Of a DNA stretch of 64,000 bases, positions 26,276 to 35,333 are shown in pieces (within the stretch, counting starts at the first letter, position 1; every line of letters begins with the position of its first letter). The notes beneath the pieces are model-generated. The model did not search any database and was not told where the DNA came from. It saw nothing but the letters and a program-made list of their open reading frames with translations. Both the position numbers and the translations under genes were made by a program. The stretch spans positions 143,372-207,371 of the forward strand of contig NZ_AEWH01000059.1 of assembly GCF_000190475.1 (NCBI RefSeq). Reading direction: 5' to 3'. This stretch comes from Ornithinibacillus scapharcae TW25. GTDB taxonomy: Bacteria; Bacillota; Bacilli; Bacillales; Amphibacillaceae.

Positions 26276-27757
26276 CTAGTGACTAGCGACATTGTCTAAC
26301 CCACCAGGTTTATTATAATTTGCTAGTTTATCCACTAGTTTATTGCTTTCATCATTTAGCCCGACTACTTCTACTGTGATGCCATTTTGATAATATTTCT
26401 GTACCACTTTGTCAATTGCACCTACACCAGAATCATCCCAAATATGTGCATCGGATAAATCTAGTTTCACGATTTCGACATTTTCTTTGTATGCAAAGCT
26501 ATCGACAAAATCCGTAACAGATGCAAAGAACAGTTGTCCTGAAACACGATACACCTTCTTCTTCGCATCATTACTATCCAATGTGGTTACTTTCACTTTT
26601 GAAATTTTCGCAGCAAAGAAAATCGCACTTAAAATAATACCAATAAGAACACCTTTTGATAAATCATGTGTAAACAATACCGTCACAACTGTAGCCACCA
26701 TCACAATCGTATCTGTTATTGGGGTTTTACGGATATTTTTTATAGAAGACCAATCAAATGTACTGATGGAAACCATAAACATAACTCCAACCAGTACCGC
26801 CATCGGAATTTGTACTAGAAGCCCGTTGAACAGTAAAATCAGCATCATTAAAAATGCGCCCGCTACAAAGGCAGATAATCTACCACGTCCACCTGACTTC
26901 ACGTTAATAACAGATTGCCCAATCATCGCACAACCTGCCATTCCACCGAATAGCCCTGAAACAATATTCGCAATCCCTTGTCCTCTTGCTTCTTTGTTTT
27001 TATCACTCTTTGTATCTGTCATATCATCTACAATCGATGCTGTTAGAAGTGACTCCACTAGTCCTACAATTGCTATAGATAAAGCATAAGGGAAAATAAT
27101 CTGCAATGTTTCAAAGTTTAGTGGAATATCTGGAAACAAGAAAATAGGTAGCGATTGGGTTAATTCACCCATGTCTCCCACCGTCTTCACATTACTTCCA
27201 GTAAAAATTGCGATCGCCGTGATCACAATAATTGCTACAAGGGGTGCAGGGATAACCTTCACAAATCTTGGTAAAATATAGATGATTGCTAACGCACCAG
27301 CAAGCATCGCATACATCTCCCAATTCGCCCCTGAAAAGTGCTCAAGCTGAGCCATAAATATCATGATTGCTAGTGCGTTAACGAAGCCAATCATCACCGA
27401 ACGAGGAACAAATTTCATTAACCGTCCTAGCTTTAAAACACCCATGATTATTTGCAGTATACCCGTGAGAATAGTTGCTGCTAATAAATATTGCAATCCG
27501 TGCTCTGCAACAAGAGTCACCATTAATAATGCCGTTGCACCTGTTGCCGCGGATATCATTCCCGGACGCCCACCAACAAAAGCAATGGTAACCGCAATGG
27601 CAAAGGAAGCATAAAGACCAACCATCGGGTCTACCCCAGCAATAACAGAGAATGCAATTGCTTCTGGAATTAACGCTATCGCAACAACGATACCAGCTAG
27701 AATATCTCCTCTGATATTTCCAAACCATTCATTTTTTAAGTTTGCTAAATTCATCAT
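26276..27757 (-). CDS. SulP family inorganic anion transporter with STAS domain
   Basis: 493 residues. SulP core with about 11-14 helices ('[20 protein letters not shown]' at residues 19-38; '[13 protein letters not shown]'; '[19 protein letters not shown]') and a C-terminal STAS domain (about 400-480; '[19 protein letters not shown]'). SulP proteins move sulfate, bicarbonate or dicarboxylates; this long branch with short STAS is often a bicarbonate or sulfate importer, unresolved here. Divergent from a UspA gene, a pairing seen in other Bacillaceae. A hairpin lies in its leader. Confidence 0.92.
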   Translation of the reverse strand: MMNLANLKNEWFGNIRGDILAGIVVAIALIPEAIAFSVIAGVDPMVGLYASFAIAVTIAFVGGRPGMISAATGATALLMVTLVAEHGLQYLLAATILTGILQIIMGVLKLGRLMKFVPRSVMIGFVNALAIMIFMAQLEHFSGANWEMYAMLAGALAIIYILPRFVKVIPAPLVAIIVITAIAIFTGSNVKTVGDMGELTQSLPIFLFPDIPLNFETLQIIFPYALSIAIVGLVESLLTASIVDDMTDTKSDKNKEARGQGIANIVSGLFGGMAGCAMIGQSVINVKSGGRGRLSAFVAGAFLMMLILLFNGLLVQIPMAVLVGVMFMVSISTFDWSSIKNIRKTPITDTIVMVATVVTVLFTHDLSKGVLIGIILSAIFFAAKISKVKVTTLDSNDAKKKVYRVSGQLFFASVTDFVDSFAYKENVEIVKLDLSDAHIWDDSGVGAIDKVVQKYYQNGITVEVVGLNDESNKLVDKLANYNKPGGLDNVASH

Positions 27758-27780
27758 GCACCTCTATTTCCTATATTTTT

Positions 27781-27803
27781 GACTTTCGACTCTCACGAAA
27801 GTC
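27781..27803 (-). promoter_or_regulatory. Leader hairpin of the SulP gene
   Basis: GACTTTCG and CGAAAGTC, perfect 8-bp arms with 7-nt loop, 24 nt upstream of the SulP ATG. A-rich sequence follows on the mRNA. Possibly an operator or post-transcriptional element; no known riboswitch recognised. Confidence 0.4.
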
Positions 27804-27984
27804 GGGACCGTAACAAACAAAGTGTATTATATCGAGAATCTGCCATTTTGTGAAATGTGTAAGAAAACGGTAACAAATGCCATTATCTTGTTTTTCCTTC
27901 ATTTTTCTAAAAAAATCGCCCACATATGCTATAATTAAATAAATCCAGAAGTAAGCTTTACTAGAATAGTAGAGGAGGATTACC

Positions 27985-28401
27985 ATGTTTAAAAAAATTC
28001 TCTATGCAGCAGATGGATCAGAGCACTCGATTAGAGCAGGGGAGAAAGTATTTGAACTTGCCAAGCTAAGCTCTGATACGAAAGTAGATATCATATATGT
28101 TGTCGATCCAAAGCATTCCAAAGATGAAGTGTTAAGTAACTGGGGAAAAGATGCAGAGGATGCTAGAAAAGGAAAACTCGAATTTATCGTTCAGAAAGCT
28201 AAAAAGTCTGGTGTGAAATTTGAAGTGATTTTCCTAAATGGTGATCCAGGACCTACTATAGTCGATTACGCTAATAAAAATAATTACGATCTCATTGTGC
28301 TCGGGAGCCGTGGACTTAATAAGTTTCAAGAAATGGTTTTAGGCTCTGTAAGTCATAAAGTAGCAAAGCGAGCCACCAGCCCAGTATTAATCGTAAAATA
28401 A
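27985..28401 (+). CDS. Universal stress protein, UspA family
   Basis: 138 residues, single Usp domain: KKILYAADGSEHSIRAG start, and the ATP-binding signature GSRGLNKFQEMVLGSVSHKV (G-2x-G-9x-G(S/T)) around residues 111-130. Cytosolic. AGGAGG 7-8 nt before ATG. Divergent from the SulP gene. Confidence 0.93.
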   Translation: MFKKILYAADGSEHSIRAGEKVFELAKLSSDTKVDIIYVVDPKHSKDEVLSNWGKDAEDARKGKLEFIVQKAKKSGVKFEVIFLNGDPGPTIVDYANKNNYDLIVLGSRGLNKFQEMVLGSVSHKVAKRATSPVLIVK

Positions 28402-28406
28402 TTCCT

Positions 28407-28431
28407 AAACTCCCCTTTTGGGAGTTTTTTT
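28407..28431 (+). terminator. Rho-independent terminator of the UspA gene
   Basis: AAACTCCC cttttt-type loop GGGAGTTT followed by TTTT. Confidence 0.9.
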
Positions 28432-28511
28432 ACCTATTTCATGCATATACATATCCTAATCCCGAGTTGTTTGGTATGATTTATACAACAATTCCAAGTG
28501 AGGTGTCCTGT

Positions 28512-29456
28512 ATGTCAGAGAAAATATACATCATTCATGAAAATCGTGAATGGACAGATCATTTAATAAAACGTTTAGAAGAGCTTCAACTCCCATATGA
28601 AGAATGGTTTTTAGATGAAGGTGTCGTTAACCTAGTAGATACCCCTCCTGAAGGGGTGTTCTATAATCGAATCAGTGCCTCATCACACACAAGAGACCAC
28701 CGATTCGCACCCGAATTAACAGAAGCTGTTCTAGCCTGGTTAGAAAGACACGGAAGGAAGGTTTATAACGGAAGTAGGGCATTAAGGCTAGAAGTTAGTA
28801 AAGTAAATCAATATATGGCACTTGATTCCAATCAGATTCGTACACCAAAGACAATCGCCGCTGTAGGAAAGGAGCAAATCATTCAAGCTGCAAAAGAACT
28901 AAATCTCCCTTCCTTTATTACGAAGCATAATCGAGCTGGAAAAGGTCTCGGTGTTCAGCTATTCCATTCGATTGAAGCATTAGAAAACTATGTATATGGA
29001 CCTACGTTTGAGCCCTCAATCGATGGTATTACATTAATTCAGGAATACATCCAGGCACCAGAGTCTTATATCACACGTTGTGAATTTGTAGGCGGAAAAT
29101 TTGTCTATGCCGTCCGTGTCGATACTTCAGAGGGATTTGAGCTTTGTCCTGCTGATGCCTGTGTCATTGAGGATATGTTCTGCCCAGTCGGAGAGGAAAT
29201 CGATGCCAAACCGAAGTTTGAGATTATAGAAGGCTTTGAACATCCAGTTATTGAGAAATACGAAAGGTTCCTAGCTGAAAATAATATCCAAATTGCTGGC
29301 ATTGAATTTATTCAGAACAGTGATGGAGACATCTTCACTTACGATGTGAATACGAATACGAATTATAACTCGGATGCAGAGGCGAAAGCTGGAAGATATG
29401 GTATGTTGGAAATAGCGAAGTATCTTGGAGAACAGTTGACGGTTACTAGTCACTAA
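28512..29456 (+). CDS. ATP-grasp domain protein (RimK-like ligase)
   Basis: 314 residues. An N-terminal pre-ATP-grasp part (about 1-100), then the ATP-grasp fold: 'TPKTIAAVGKEQIIQAAKEL', Lys in SFITKHNRAGKGLGVQLF (P-loop-like Gly-rich motif, about 133-150), 'IQEYIQAPESYITRCEFVGG', and a Mg-site end 'FTYDVNTNTNYNSDA' (Asp and Asn). Such enzymes join a carboxylate to an amine via an acyl-phosphate; the substrates are unknown. ATG 28512 chosen with GAGGTG upstream; in-frame codons reach 28467 without a site. Confidence 0.87.
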   Translation: MSEKIYIIHENREWTDHLIKRLEELQLPYEEWFLDEGVVNLVDTPPEGVFYNRISASSHTRDHRFAPELTEAVLAWLERHGRKVYNGSRALRLEVSKVNQYMALDSNQIRTPKTIAAVGKEQIIQAAKELNLPSFITKHNRAGKGLGVQLFHSIEALENYVYGPTFEPSIDGITLIQEYIQAPESYITRCEFVGGKFVYAVRVDTSEGFELCPADACVIEDMFCPVGEEIDAKPKFEIIEGFEHPVIEKYERFLAENNIQIAGIEFIQNSDGDIFTYDVNTNTNYNSDAEAKAGRYGMLEIAKYLGEQLTVTSH

Positions 29457-29495
29457 ATGATTTACTATTTCTCTCAAGAAAAATAGCACACAATG

Positions 29496-29528
29496 AAGCT
29501 TGAGGAAACTTTCAAACCTCAAGCTTTT
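29496..29528 (+). terminator. Terminator of the ATP-grasp gene
   Basis: AAGCTTGAGG ... CCTCAAGCTT then TT; perfect 10-bp stem. Confidence 0.75.
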
Positions 29529-29566
29529 AACTATTTTCGGGTAGTTATCATTAGTTAATGTAAAAA

Positions 29567-30170
29567 CTACTTCTTCTTAAATAGAGCTTTCATAATCGTA
29601 TTAACCATGGAGTCCGTGTCTTTATGGATCATAACCTTGTCTAAAAAGGGAAAATCGTTTGGTGTGACGGTTAGTATCGCTATTGGTTGTATCGGTTCTT
29701 CACAAACCCATATCTCTAATCCCTCCTTGTTTGAACTTATCCTTTGAGAACATATAAATAGCCCCATCTCTCCAAATACTTGTAGCCTCATCATCATGTC
29801 TTGAGAAATAATAATACCGCTTCTTTCCTTTTTTAGTTGGCATTGTTAAACAAAGGTTTCTTACTGACATATGCTCTTCTCTATTTTTAACCGCAAAAAA
29901 TAATGACCATACTCCATCAGATGAAGCAAATACTGCGTTGATGGGTTGGCCTTTAAAGAGAGAGCTATCTCTTGGTTCAAAATGTGTGATGTCATGGTTG
30001 TTTGAACCGTGCACTAATACATTTTTATTTTCTATTACATAATTTAAAAACATAAACAACGGGTATTTACTAGTATAAGTAAGATGACGGATAACACCTG
30101 TCGAAATACATTTATTGTATATTTCATCAAACTCAGAAATAGCTTGGTTAGATAATGCTAACTCATCCAT
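29567..30170 (-). pseudogene. Frameshifted gene of unknown function
   Basis: Frame A (30170-29700) gives 156 residues, then turns to stop. Frame B resumes with 'EGLEIWVCEEPIQPIAIL' down to ...MKALFKKK (29567). Removing one G near 29720-29730 (CAAGGAGGG to CAAGAGGG) joins them as ...DKFKQEGLEIWVCEEP... into about 200 residues. Sequence 'VLVHGSNNHDITHFEPRDS', 'INAVFASSDGVWSLFFA' is conserved-looking and recalls the His-Gly-Ser / 'YATxD' layout of ADP-ribosyltransferase-like folds, but this is only a resemblance. Either a recent lesion or a sequencing error. Confidence 0.65.
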
Positions 30171-30332
30171 TTTTAATAGCTGTGTTTTATCTAATAGGAA
30201 CTTCTTAATTGTATTAACATACTATTCCCACCCTCATCTATTGTAATGATTATTCTGGTAAAATAACAAAGGAATTTAATACAATGTAATTGGAATATTA
30301 ATGATAGCTACAACTATAGGAAGTGAATGCTT

Positions 30333-31064
30333 ATGCAAAATGTAGAAAGACCCCTTGTGGAGTTCATTCATGTAAATTATTCAGCTGGCGGGACACATAT
30401 TTTAAAAGATATTAATGGTACTTTCCCTGAAGGAAAGATAACAACCCTAGTTGGACCATCTGGAGCCGGGAAATCAACATTATTCAGACTATGTAATGGT
30501 TTAAGTTCACCGGACTCAGGTGAAATCCTTATCAAAGGGAAATCCATTAAGGAATACGAACCAATTGAGTTAAGGAGAAAAGTAGGCATAGCCCTTCAGA
30601 GCGCGACCATGATTAAAGGTACCGTTTTAGATAATCTGGAACTACCTCTGACCTTACAGGGAAAGAAAATTGATTTAGTGGAGGCAGGAGATCTATTACA
30701 TGACGTTGGTTTGGATAAAGGCTTCCTCCATCGCAATGCAAAAGACTTATCCGGTGGGCAAAAACAAAAGCTTTCGATTGCACGGACCCTTGTAAACAAG
30801 CCAAAGGTATTACTTCTTGACGAGATTACATCCTCATTGGACCGAGTCTCTCAGCATGACATTGAAGAGTTAATCGTAAAAATAAATGAAAAATATGGCA
30901 CGACCATGATATGGATTACCCATAACTTAGATCAAGCAACACAGATTGGTCATTATACATGGGTCATGATGAATGGTGAGGTTATAGAAACTATAGAGAG
31001 CTCCCTTCTTCAAGGCTCTAAAGATGAACGGGTCCAAGCATTCATAAGGGGGGAAGTGGAATGA
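30333..31064 (+). CDS. fetA: Iron export ABC transporter ATP-binding protein FetA
   Basis: About 243 residues. Walker A GPSGAGKSTLF, signature LSGGQKQKLSIA, Walker B VLLLDEITSSLD, switch His in WITHNLDQ. Note the Glu-Ile-Thr instead of Glu-Pro-Thr after Walker B. The identity comes from the overlapping downstream FetB. ATG 30333 is preferred over 30327, as AGGAAG then lies 9 nt upstream. Known role in E. coli: iron export under peroxide stress. Confidence 0.85.
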   Translation: MQNVERPLVEFIHVNYSAGGTHILKDINGTFPEGKITTLVGPSGAGKSTLFRLCNGLSSPDSGEILIKGKSIKEYEPIELRRKVGIALQSATMIKGTVLDNLELPLTLQGKKIDLVEAGDLLHDVGLDKGFLHRNAKDLSGGQKQKLSIARTLVNKPKVLLLDEITSSLDRVSQHDIEELIVKINEKYGTTMIWITHNLDQATQIGHYTWVMMNGEVIETIESSLLQGSKDERVQAFIRGEVE

Positions 31065-31807
31065 GTTATCTTACATTATCTCTGACACTTATTTTCGTTC
31101 TAATCCCACTGATTTTATCTCGCACCCTTAAATTAGGATTAGAGAAAGATACACTTATCGCGACAGTGCGATCGATTATTCAATTATTAGCTGTTGGGTA
31201 TATCCTGCAATACGTATTCGAAGCAGATAACCTTATCTTTATTCTTCTTATGATTCTATTGATGATTGGAGCAGCTACTCAAAATGCAAGAAAAAAAGGT
31301 GCAGCTATACAAGGAATTACGTGGAAGCTTTTTGTAACCTTCGTATTTATCGAGGGAATAACACAAAGTATTCTATTAGGGTTAAATATCGTACCACCAA
31401 CCCCACAATATATCATACCAATAAGTGGAATGGTCATTGGTAATTCCATGGTACTCGGTATATTATTTTTGAATCGTTTCACAGCTGAGATTGAGAATCA
31501 TGAGGACGAAACAGAACTAATTTTATCCTTAGGTGGAACACCAAAACAAGCTATTCATAACCAGCTTATTACCTCCATCAAGGCTAGTACAATACCAACG
31601 ATTGAAAGTCAGAAGACGATTGGACTTGTGCAATTACCCGGGATGATGTCTGGGCAAATTATTGCTGGAGCAGATCCTGTACAAGCAGTTCAATTTCAAT
31701 TGTTAATCTTGTTCATACTACTAACAACTGCTGTTGTAACAAGTATCATGCTTGGATTTTTATCGTATCCAACATTATTTAATAAGCGGATGCAATTTTT
31801 GAAATGA
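31061..31807 (+). CDS. fetB: Iron export permease FetB (UPF0014)
   Basis: 248 residues with about seven helices and the family signature 'ISGMVIGNSMVLGILFLNRF' (about 125-145), 'LSLGGTPKQAIHNQLI' and 'TIGLVQLPGMMSGQIIAGADP' (residues about 185-205). Overlaps fetA by 4 bp (ATGA). Terminator follows at 31830. Confidence 0.92.
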   Translation: MSYLTLSLTLIFVLIPLILSRTLKLGLEKDTLIATVRSIIQLLAVGYILQYVFEADNLIFILLMILLMIGAATQNARKKGAAIQGITWKLFVTFVFIEGITQSILLGLNIVPPTPQYIIPISGMVIGNSMVLGILFLNRFTAEIENHEDETELILSLGGTPKQAIHNQLITSIKASTIPTIESQKTIGLVQLPGMMSGQIIAGADPVQAVQFQLLILFILLTTAVVTSIMLGFLSYPTLFNKRMQFLK

Positions 31808-31829
31808 AGAGATCGGTAAGTAAAGTGCA

Positions 31830-31861
31830 CCCTCTAGCTACTGTTAGAGGGATTCTCTTTT
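31830..31861 (+). terminator. Terminator of fetAB
   Basis: CCCTCTA ... TAGAGGG, then ATTCTCTTTT. Confidence 0.75.
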
Positions 31862-31940
31862 ATGTTTATAAATTCCTACTTGGTTATCTGGTAATCCTAG
31901 TCCATTTGACATATCTTTCGTATTCCGGTAAAATATATTT

Positions 31941-31960
31941 AATTAAAGATATCTTAATTT
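31941..31960 (+). promoter_or_regulatory. Candidate MarR operator
   Basis: Dyad centred on GATATC: AATTAAAGAT / ATCTTAATTT (8 of 10 symmetric), 31 nt before the MarR start. TATCTTAA recurs at about 31969. Autoregulation is typical for this family; assignment inferred. Confidence 0.45.
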
Positions 31961-31991
31961 AAACTATCTATATCTTAAAGAGGGTGTAACA

Positions 31992-32432
31992 GTGAGTGTG
32001 AATCTTTCATTAAAAGCATTTGTTGTTCTGATGAAAGCATCAAAATCTGTCCAAGAACAAATCAAAAAGGACATCAGTAGTCGTGGGATGCGTCCTTCCG
32101 ATTTTGAAATTCTTGAGGCACTTTACCATAAAGGAAGATTAACCGTACGTGAAGTATCAGAAGCAGTACTAATCAATACTGGTTCCATTACGTATGTTAT
32201 CGATAAATTAGAAAAAAGAGGCCTGATTGAAAGACAGCATTGTAAAGATGACCGTCGTGTTGTTTATATCCATATAACTGAGGAAGGAAAAAACCTCATG
32301 GACGATATCTTCCCAGAACACCAACGTGTTATCGAAGAAATGATGCATGATATATCAGATGAGGAGAAAGTGATGGTGATCGATGTTCTAAAACGCGTCG
32401 GTCGTAAAGCACAAGAAATGACTGATCAGTAA
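31992..32432 (+). CDS. MarR family transcriptional regulator
   Basis: 146 residues. Winged helix about 40-110: 'SDFEILEALYHKGRLTVREVSEAV', 'GSITYVIDKLEKRGLIERQH', wing CKDDRRVVYIHITEEG. Single Cys in 'RQHCKDDRR'. It resembles the MhqR/YusO group of quinone or oxidant sensors. GTG start at 31992 after GAGGGTG. Likely co-transcribed with the hydrolase 30 bp downstream. Confidence 0.9.
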   Translation: MSVNLSLKAFVVLMKASKSVQEQIKKDISSRGMRPSDFEILEALYHKGRLTVREVSEAVLINTGSITYVIDKLEKRGLIERQHCKDDRRVVYIHITEEGKNLMDDIFPEHQRVIEEMMHDISDEEKVMVIDVLKRVGRKAQEMTDQ

Positions 32433-32462
32433 TAACTACTATGAGAAGAGAGGATTCTAGGT

Positions 32463-33065
32463 ATGAGACATATTTTCGAAAAGGGTTCTAATCCGAATAA
32501 ACCAACGCTTCTTTTATTGCATGGCACAGGAGGTACGGAGCAGGATTTGCTCCCTCTAGCAGAAATCATTGATAAAGAAGCTAATATTTTAAGTGTACGT
32601 GGAAATGTATTAGAGAATGGAATGCCTCGATTTTTCAAGCGCTTAGCAGAAGGTGTTTTTGATGAAGAGGATTTAATTTTCCGTACGAAAGAACTAAATG
32701 ATTTCTTGGATGAATCAGCTGAGAAATACGATTTTGACCGAAAAAACATTGTCGCCGTAGGCTATTCTAACGGTGCAAACATTGCTGCAAGTTTAATGTT
32801 CCATTATCAAGATGCATTAAGAGGTGCTAGCCTACACCACCCAATGGTTCCGAGAAGAGGCATTGAACTACCGAACCTTGAGAATAAACACGTCTTCATT
32901 TCTGCAGGTACAAATGACCCGATTTGCCCGTCACAAGAATCGGAAGAACTTCATTCCTTACTTGAAGGTGCAGGCGCAACTGTAGAGATACATTGGGAAA
33001 ATAGAGGACATCAATTAACGATTAGTGAAGTTAGAGCAGCTGCTGATTGGTTTAAGAACCTTTAA
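32463..33065 (+). CDS. Alpha/beta hydrolase (MhqD-like carboxylesterase)
   Basis: 200 residues. Oxyanion region LLLHGTGGTEQDLL (about 15-28), nucleophile elbow GYSNGAN (Ser about 102), acid Asp in 'GTNDPICPSQESEEL', His in 'RGHQLTISE'. Matches the phospholipase/carboxylesterase group that includes B. subtilis MhqD, whose gene responds to methylhydroquinone via MhqR. Its MarR neighbour supports a role in electrophile/quinone handling; the substrate is unknown. Confidence 0.85.
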   Translation: MRHIFEKGSNPNKPTLLLLHGTGGTEQDLLPLAEIIDKEANILSVRGNVLENGMPRFFKRLAEGVFDEEDLIFRTKELNDFLDESAEKYDFDRKNIVAVGYSNGANIAASLMFHYQDALRGASLHHPMVPRRGIELPNLENKHVFISAGTNDPICPSQESEELHSLLEGAGATVEIHWENRGHQLTISEVRAAADWFKNL

Positions 33066-33085
33066 ACACTGAATTAGAAATGAGT

Positions 33086-33122
33086 AAAGGTCAACAGTTT
33101 TAAATAAACTGTTGACCTTTTT
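33086..33122. terminator. Bidirectional terminator
   Basis: AAAGGTCAACAGTTT ... AAACTGTTGACCTTT plus TT; perfect 15-bp arms between convergent genes. Confidence 0.92.
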
Positions 33123-33136
33123 ATTCCTTAATTATT

Positions 33137-34204
33137 TCACTTATTAATTTCTCGTCGCAATACAGGAGCTACTTTTGTTCCTAATAACTCAATTGTTTTG
33201 GCAACTTTATCAAATGGCACTCCACCGATATCGGTCTGTAGCATAAATCGGTTGTGTCCGTATAGTTCACGTTGTCTTAGCACTTTTTGAACAATTTCAT
33301 CTGGGCTACCAATGAACATAACACTTTCTGGTACCGTCCATTGTTCAAAAACCTCTCTTTGCAACACACCTGACCTCATACCACGTTGCTCATTGATCGT
33401 CTGAATGTAGTTAGCATAAAATGGGTAAAATTCATCTTTTGCCTCTTCCATAGTTGCTGCTATATAACCGTGTCCTGACACACTAACCTTCATTTGTTCT
33501 TTCATATATCCAGCTAATTTGCCTGCTTCATAATAGGCATTAATTAGAGGTAAAAAACGGTCATGTGTACCGCCAATCATGGCTACGGTCAAACCAGTTC
33601 CAAGTCTACCAGCTCTTTGAGCACTCAATGGCGTGCCACCAACACCTACCCAAATAGGCAGTTCCTTTTGGTCAGGTCTTGGGGCTACTTCCGCATTATT
33701 TAATGAAGAACGGAATTTCCCTTGCCAGGAAACCTGTTCATTTTTATTAATTTCCATCAATAAATTTAAATGTTCCTCGAACAATGCATCATAATCATTA
33801 AAGTCATACCCAAACAGAGGAAATGATTCTACAAAAACACCTCGACCAGTCGTTATTTCCGCTCTACCATTCGAGATTAAATCCAATATGGCAAAGTCCT
33901 CAAATAATCGGACAGGATCAACCGTGTTTAACACCGTTGTAGTACTCGTTAGCTTTATGTTACTCGTTACTTGAGCAATTGCCGATAAGACCATTTGCGG
34001 AGAAGATACCGCGTAATCTAGCCGATGATGTTCTCCTACACCAAATACATCTAGTCCTACCTCATCAGCCAGCTTTGCCGCTTCAATGATTTCGTGAACA
34101 CGTTGTTTGGCGCTGACTGTCTCTCCTGTGTTAGGATTTCTTGCTATGTCCGCTAAAGTATATACACCAATTTCGAATAGTTGTGACTGTGTCTCTTTTC
34201 CCAT
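33137..34204 (-). CDS. LLM-class flavin-dependent oxidoreductase
   Basis: 355 residues, luciferase-like TIM barrel: 'DVFGVGEHHRLDYAVSSP' (about 51-68), 'DLISNGRAEITTGRGVF', and 'ELPIWVGVGGTPLSAQRAGRLG'. FMN or F420-like flavin use is expected; the EHH motif is shared with alkanal monooxygenase-type enzymes. 13 bp after catE on the same strand, so it probably works on the same aromatic or electrophile compounds. Confidence 0.9.
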   Translation of the reverse strand: MGKETQSQLFEIGVYTLADIARNPNTGETVSAKQRVHEIIEAAKLADEVGLDVFGVGEHHRLDYAVSSPQMVLSAIAQVTSNIKLTSTTTVLNTVDPVRLFEDFAILDLISNGRAEITTGRGVFVESFPLFGYDFNDYDALFEEHLNLLMEINKNEQVSWQGKFRSSLNNAEVAPRPDQKELPIWVGVGGTPLSAQRAGRLGTGLTVAMIGGTHDRFLPLINAYYEAGKLAGYMKEQMKVSVSGHGYIAATMEEAKDEFYPFYANYIQTINEQRGMRSGVLQREVFEQWTVPESVMFIGSPDEIVQKVLRQRELYGHNRFMLQTDIGGVPFDKVAKTIELLGTKVAPVLRREINK

Positions 34205-34217
34205 TGACTAACCTCAA

Positions 34218-35081
34218 TTATTCGCCAACACGAAGCTGGATTGTATTACCCGCTGGATCCTTTGTTACATAATAATCATTTTCTGCGACTACTTCTGCTC
34301 CAACACTTTGAAGGCTTTCAATCTTTTGCTTTCTTGTCGCATTATCAGCGAAAACTAGTGTAAACCAATTTAACCCTACAGTATTTTTTACAGGAGCAGG
34401 TGCACCAACACCATTCCATACATTTAAACCAAGATGATGGTGATACCCACCTGTAGAAGCAAACAATGCACCTGGATATCTTGTTACAATATCAAATCCA
34501 AGTCCGTTCACATAGAAGTTCTCTGTTTCTTCCAAATCAGCAACATGTAAATGAATATGACCCATTACAGTATCCTTTGGAATACCATCCCATTCTTTAT
34601 CACTTTCTTCTAAAAGGTTATTCGCATCAAGGGCAACCGTACCCATATCTACGATTCCCTCGTTCCAATTCCATACGGATGATTCTCTATCTACAGCAAC
34701 TTCAATCCCATTTCCATCAGGGTCGTCGAAATAAAGTGCCTCACTAACAAAGTGATCCGATGCTCCTAAGCGTAAATTCGGCCCTTCTGTTTGGACTAAA
34801 TGTTTTAGGAAGTTTGCTAAATCTGCTCTTCTTGGCAATAATATTGCAAAGTGATAAAGACCTGTAGTCCTTCCTACCTTAGGAGATACGCCTTCAGGTT
34901 GCTCCAAAATAAGGATTGGTCGATTGCCGTCAGCAGACAACACCACTTTTGCTTGTTCCTGTTTAAGAATTGTAAAACCGAAAACACGTCGATAAAAATC
35001 TAATGACTTTTGAAGATTTGTTACGTTTATATTGACTTCCCCAACAAAGGTTGTGGGCTTTTGAAAGAATTTCTTTTCCAT
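34218..35081 (-). CDS. catE: Catechol-2,3-dioxygenase-type VOC protein
   Basis: 287 residues with two VOC modules. Iron ligands of extradiol enzymes are visible: His in 'TGLYHFAIL' or 'MGHIHLHVADL' (second module), His in 'GGYHHHLGLNVW', and Glu near the C-terminus region. Closest remembered relative is B. subtilis CatE (YfiE), which opens catechol under CatR/YodB control. ATG 35081 has AAGGGTGG about 8 nt upstream; in-frame GTG 35093 lies within that site. First gene of an operon with the flavin oxidoreductase. Confidence 0.85.
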   Translation of the reverse strand: MEKKFFQKPTTFVGEVNINVTNLQKSLDFYRRVFGFTILKQEQAKVVLSADGNRPILILEQPEGVSPKVGRTTGLYHFAILLPRRADLANFLKHLVQTEGPNLRLGASDHFVSEALYFDDPDGNGIEVAVDRESSVWNWNEGIVDMGTVALDANNLLEESDKEWDGIPKDTVMGHIHLHVADLEETENFYVNGLGFDIVTRYPGALFASTGGYHHHLGLNVWNGVGAPAPVKNTVGLNWFTLVFADNATRKQKIESLQSVGAEVVAENDYYVTKDPAGNTIQLRVGE

Positions 35082-35117
35082 ATTTAAAACCACCCTTTAG
35101 ATTACTTTTTTATACTA

Positions 35118-35134
35118 ACTTACTTAATGTAAGT
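35118..35134 (-). promoter_or_regulatory. Candidate operator of the catE operon
   Basis: ACTTAC TTAAT GTAAGT, perfect 6-bp arms, within TACTAACTTAC...GTAAGTATA. Spacing and TTAC/GTAA ends resemble HxlR-type (YodB/CatR) operators of catDE in B. subtilis; no such regulator is encoded in the window. Confidence 0.5.
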
Positions 35135-35283
35135 ATAGATAACATTATAGACTTTGTCAACAGATAGTAAGGTTAGTTTTCCCTTGGTTCCTTCTCTTAT
35201 TTCGATTGGAACATAGAATGTACAACGCTAAATTCTTCTTTCTATTTTGGGTAATTTATACTATACTAGATTAGTTGCTTGCA

Positions 35284-35327
35284 AGACGTGGTTCGAGACC
35301 ATCCCACGTAAAAAAACTAAGGGAGAG
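35284..35327 (+). ncRNA. PreQ1-I riboswitch
   Basis: P1 stem ACGTGG / CCCACGT, loop TTCGAGACCAT, then A-rich tail AAAAAAACTAAGG, the class-I preQ1 consensus. The tail leads straight into the ribosome site GGGAG of queT, so it should control translation initiation. QueT is a known target of this riboswitch, which supports the call. Confidence 0.87.
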
Positions 35328-35333
35328 ATTAAT

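Noticed and set aside
26409-27089. Long plus-strand open frame (226 codons)
   Set aside because: It lies fully antisense to the SulP transporter, is low in complexity, and has no ribosome site; a shadow of the real gene.
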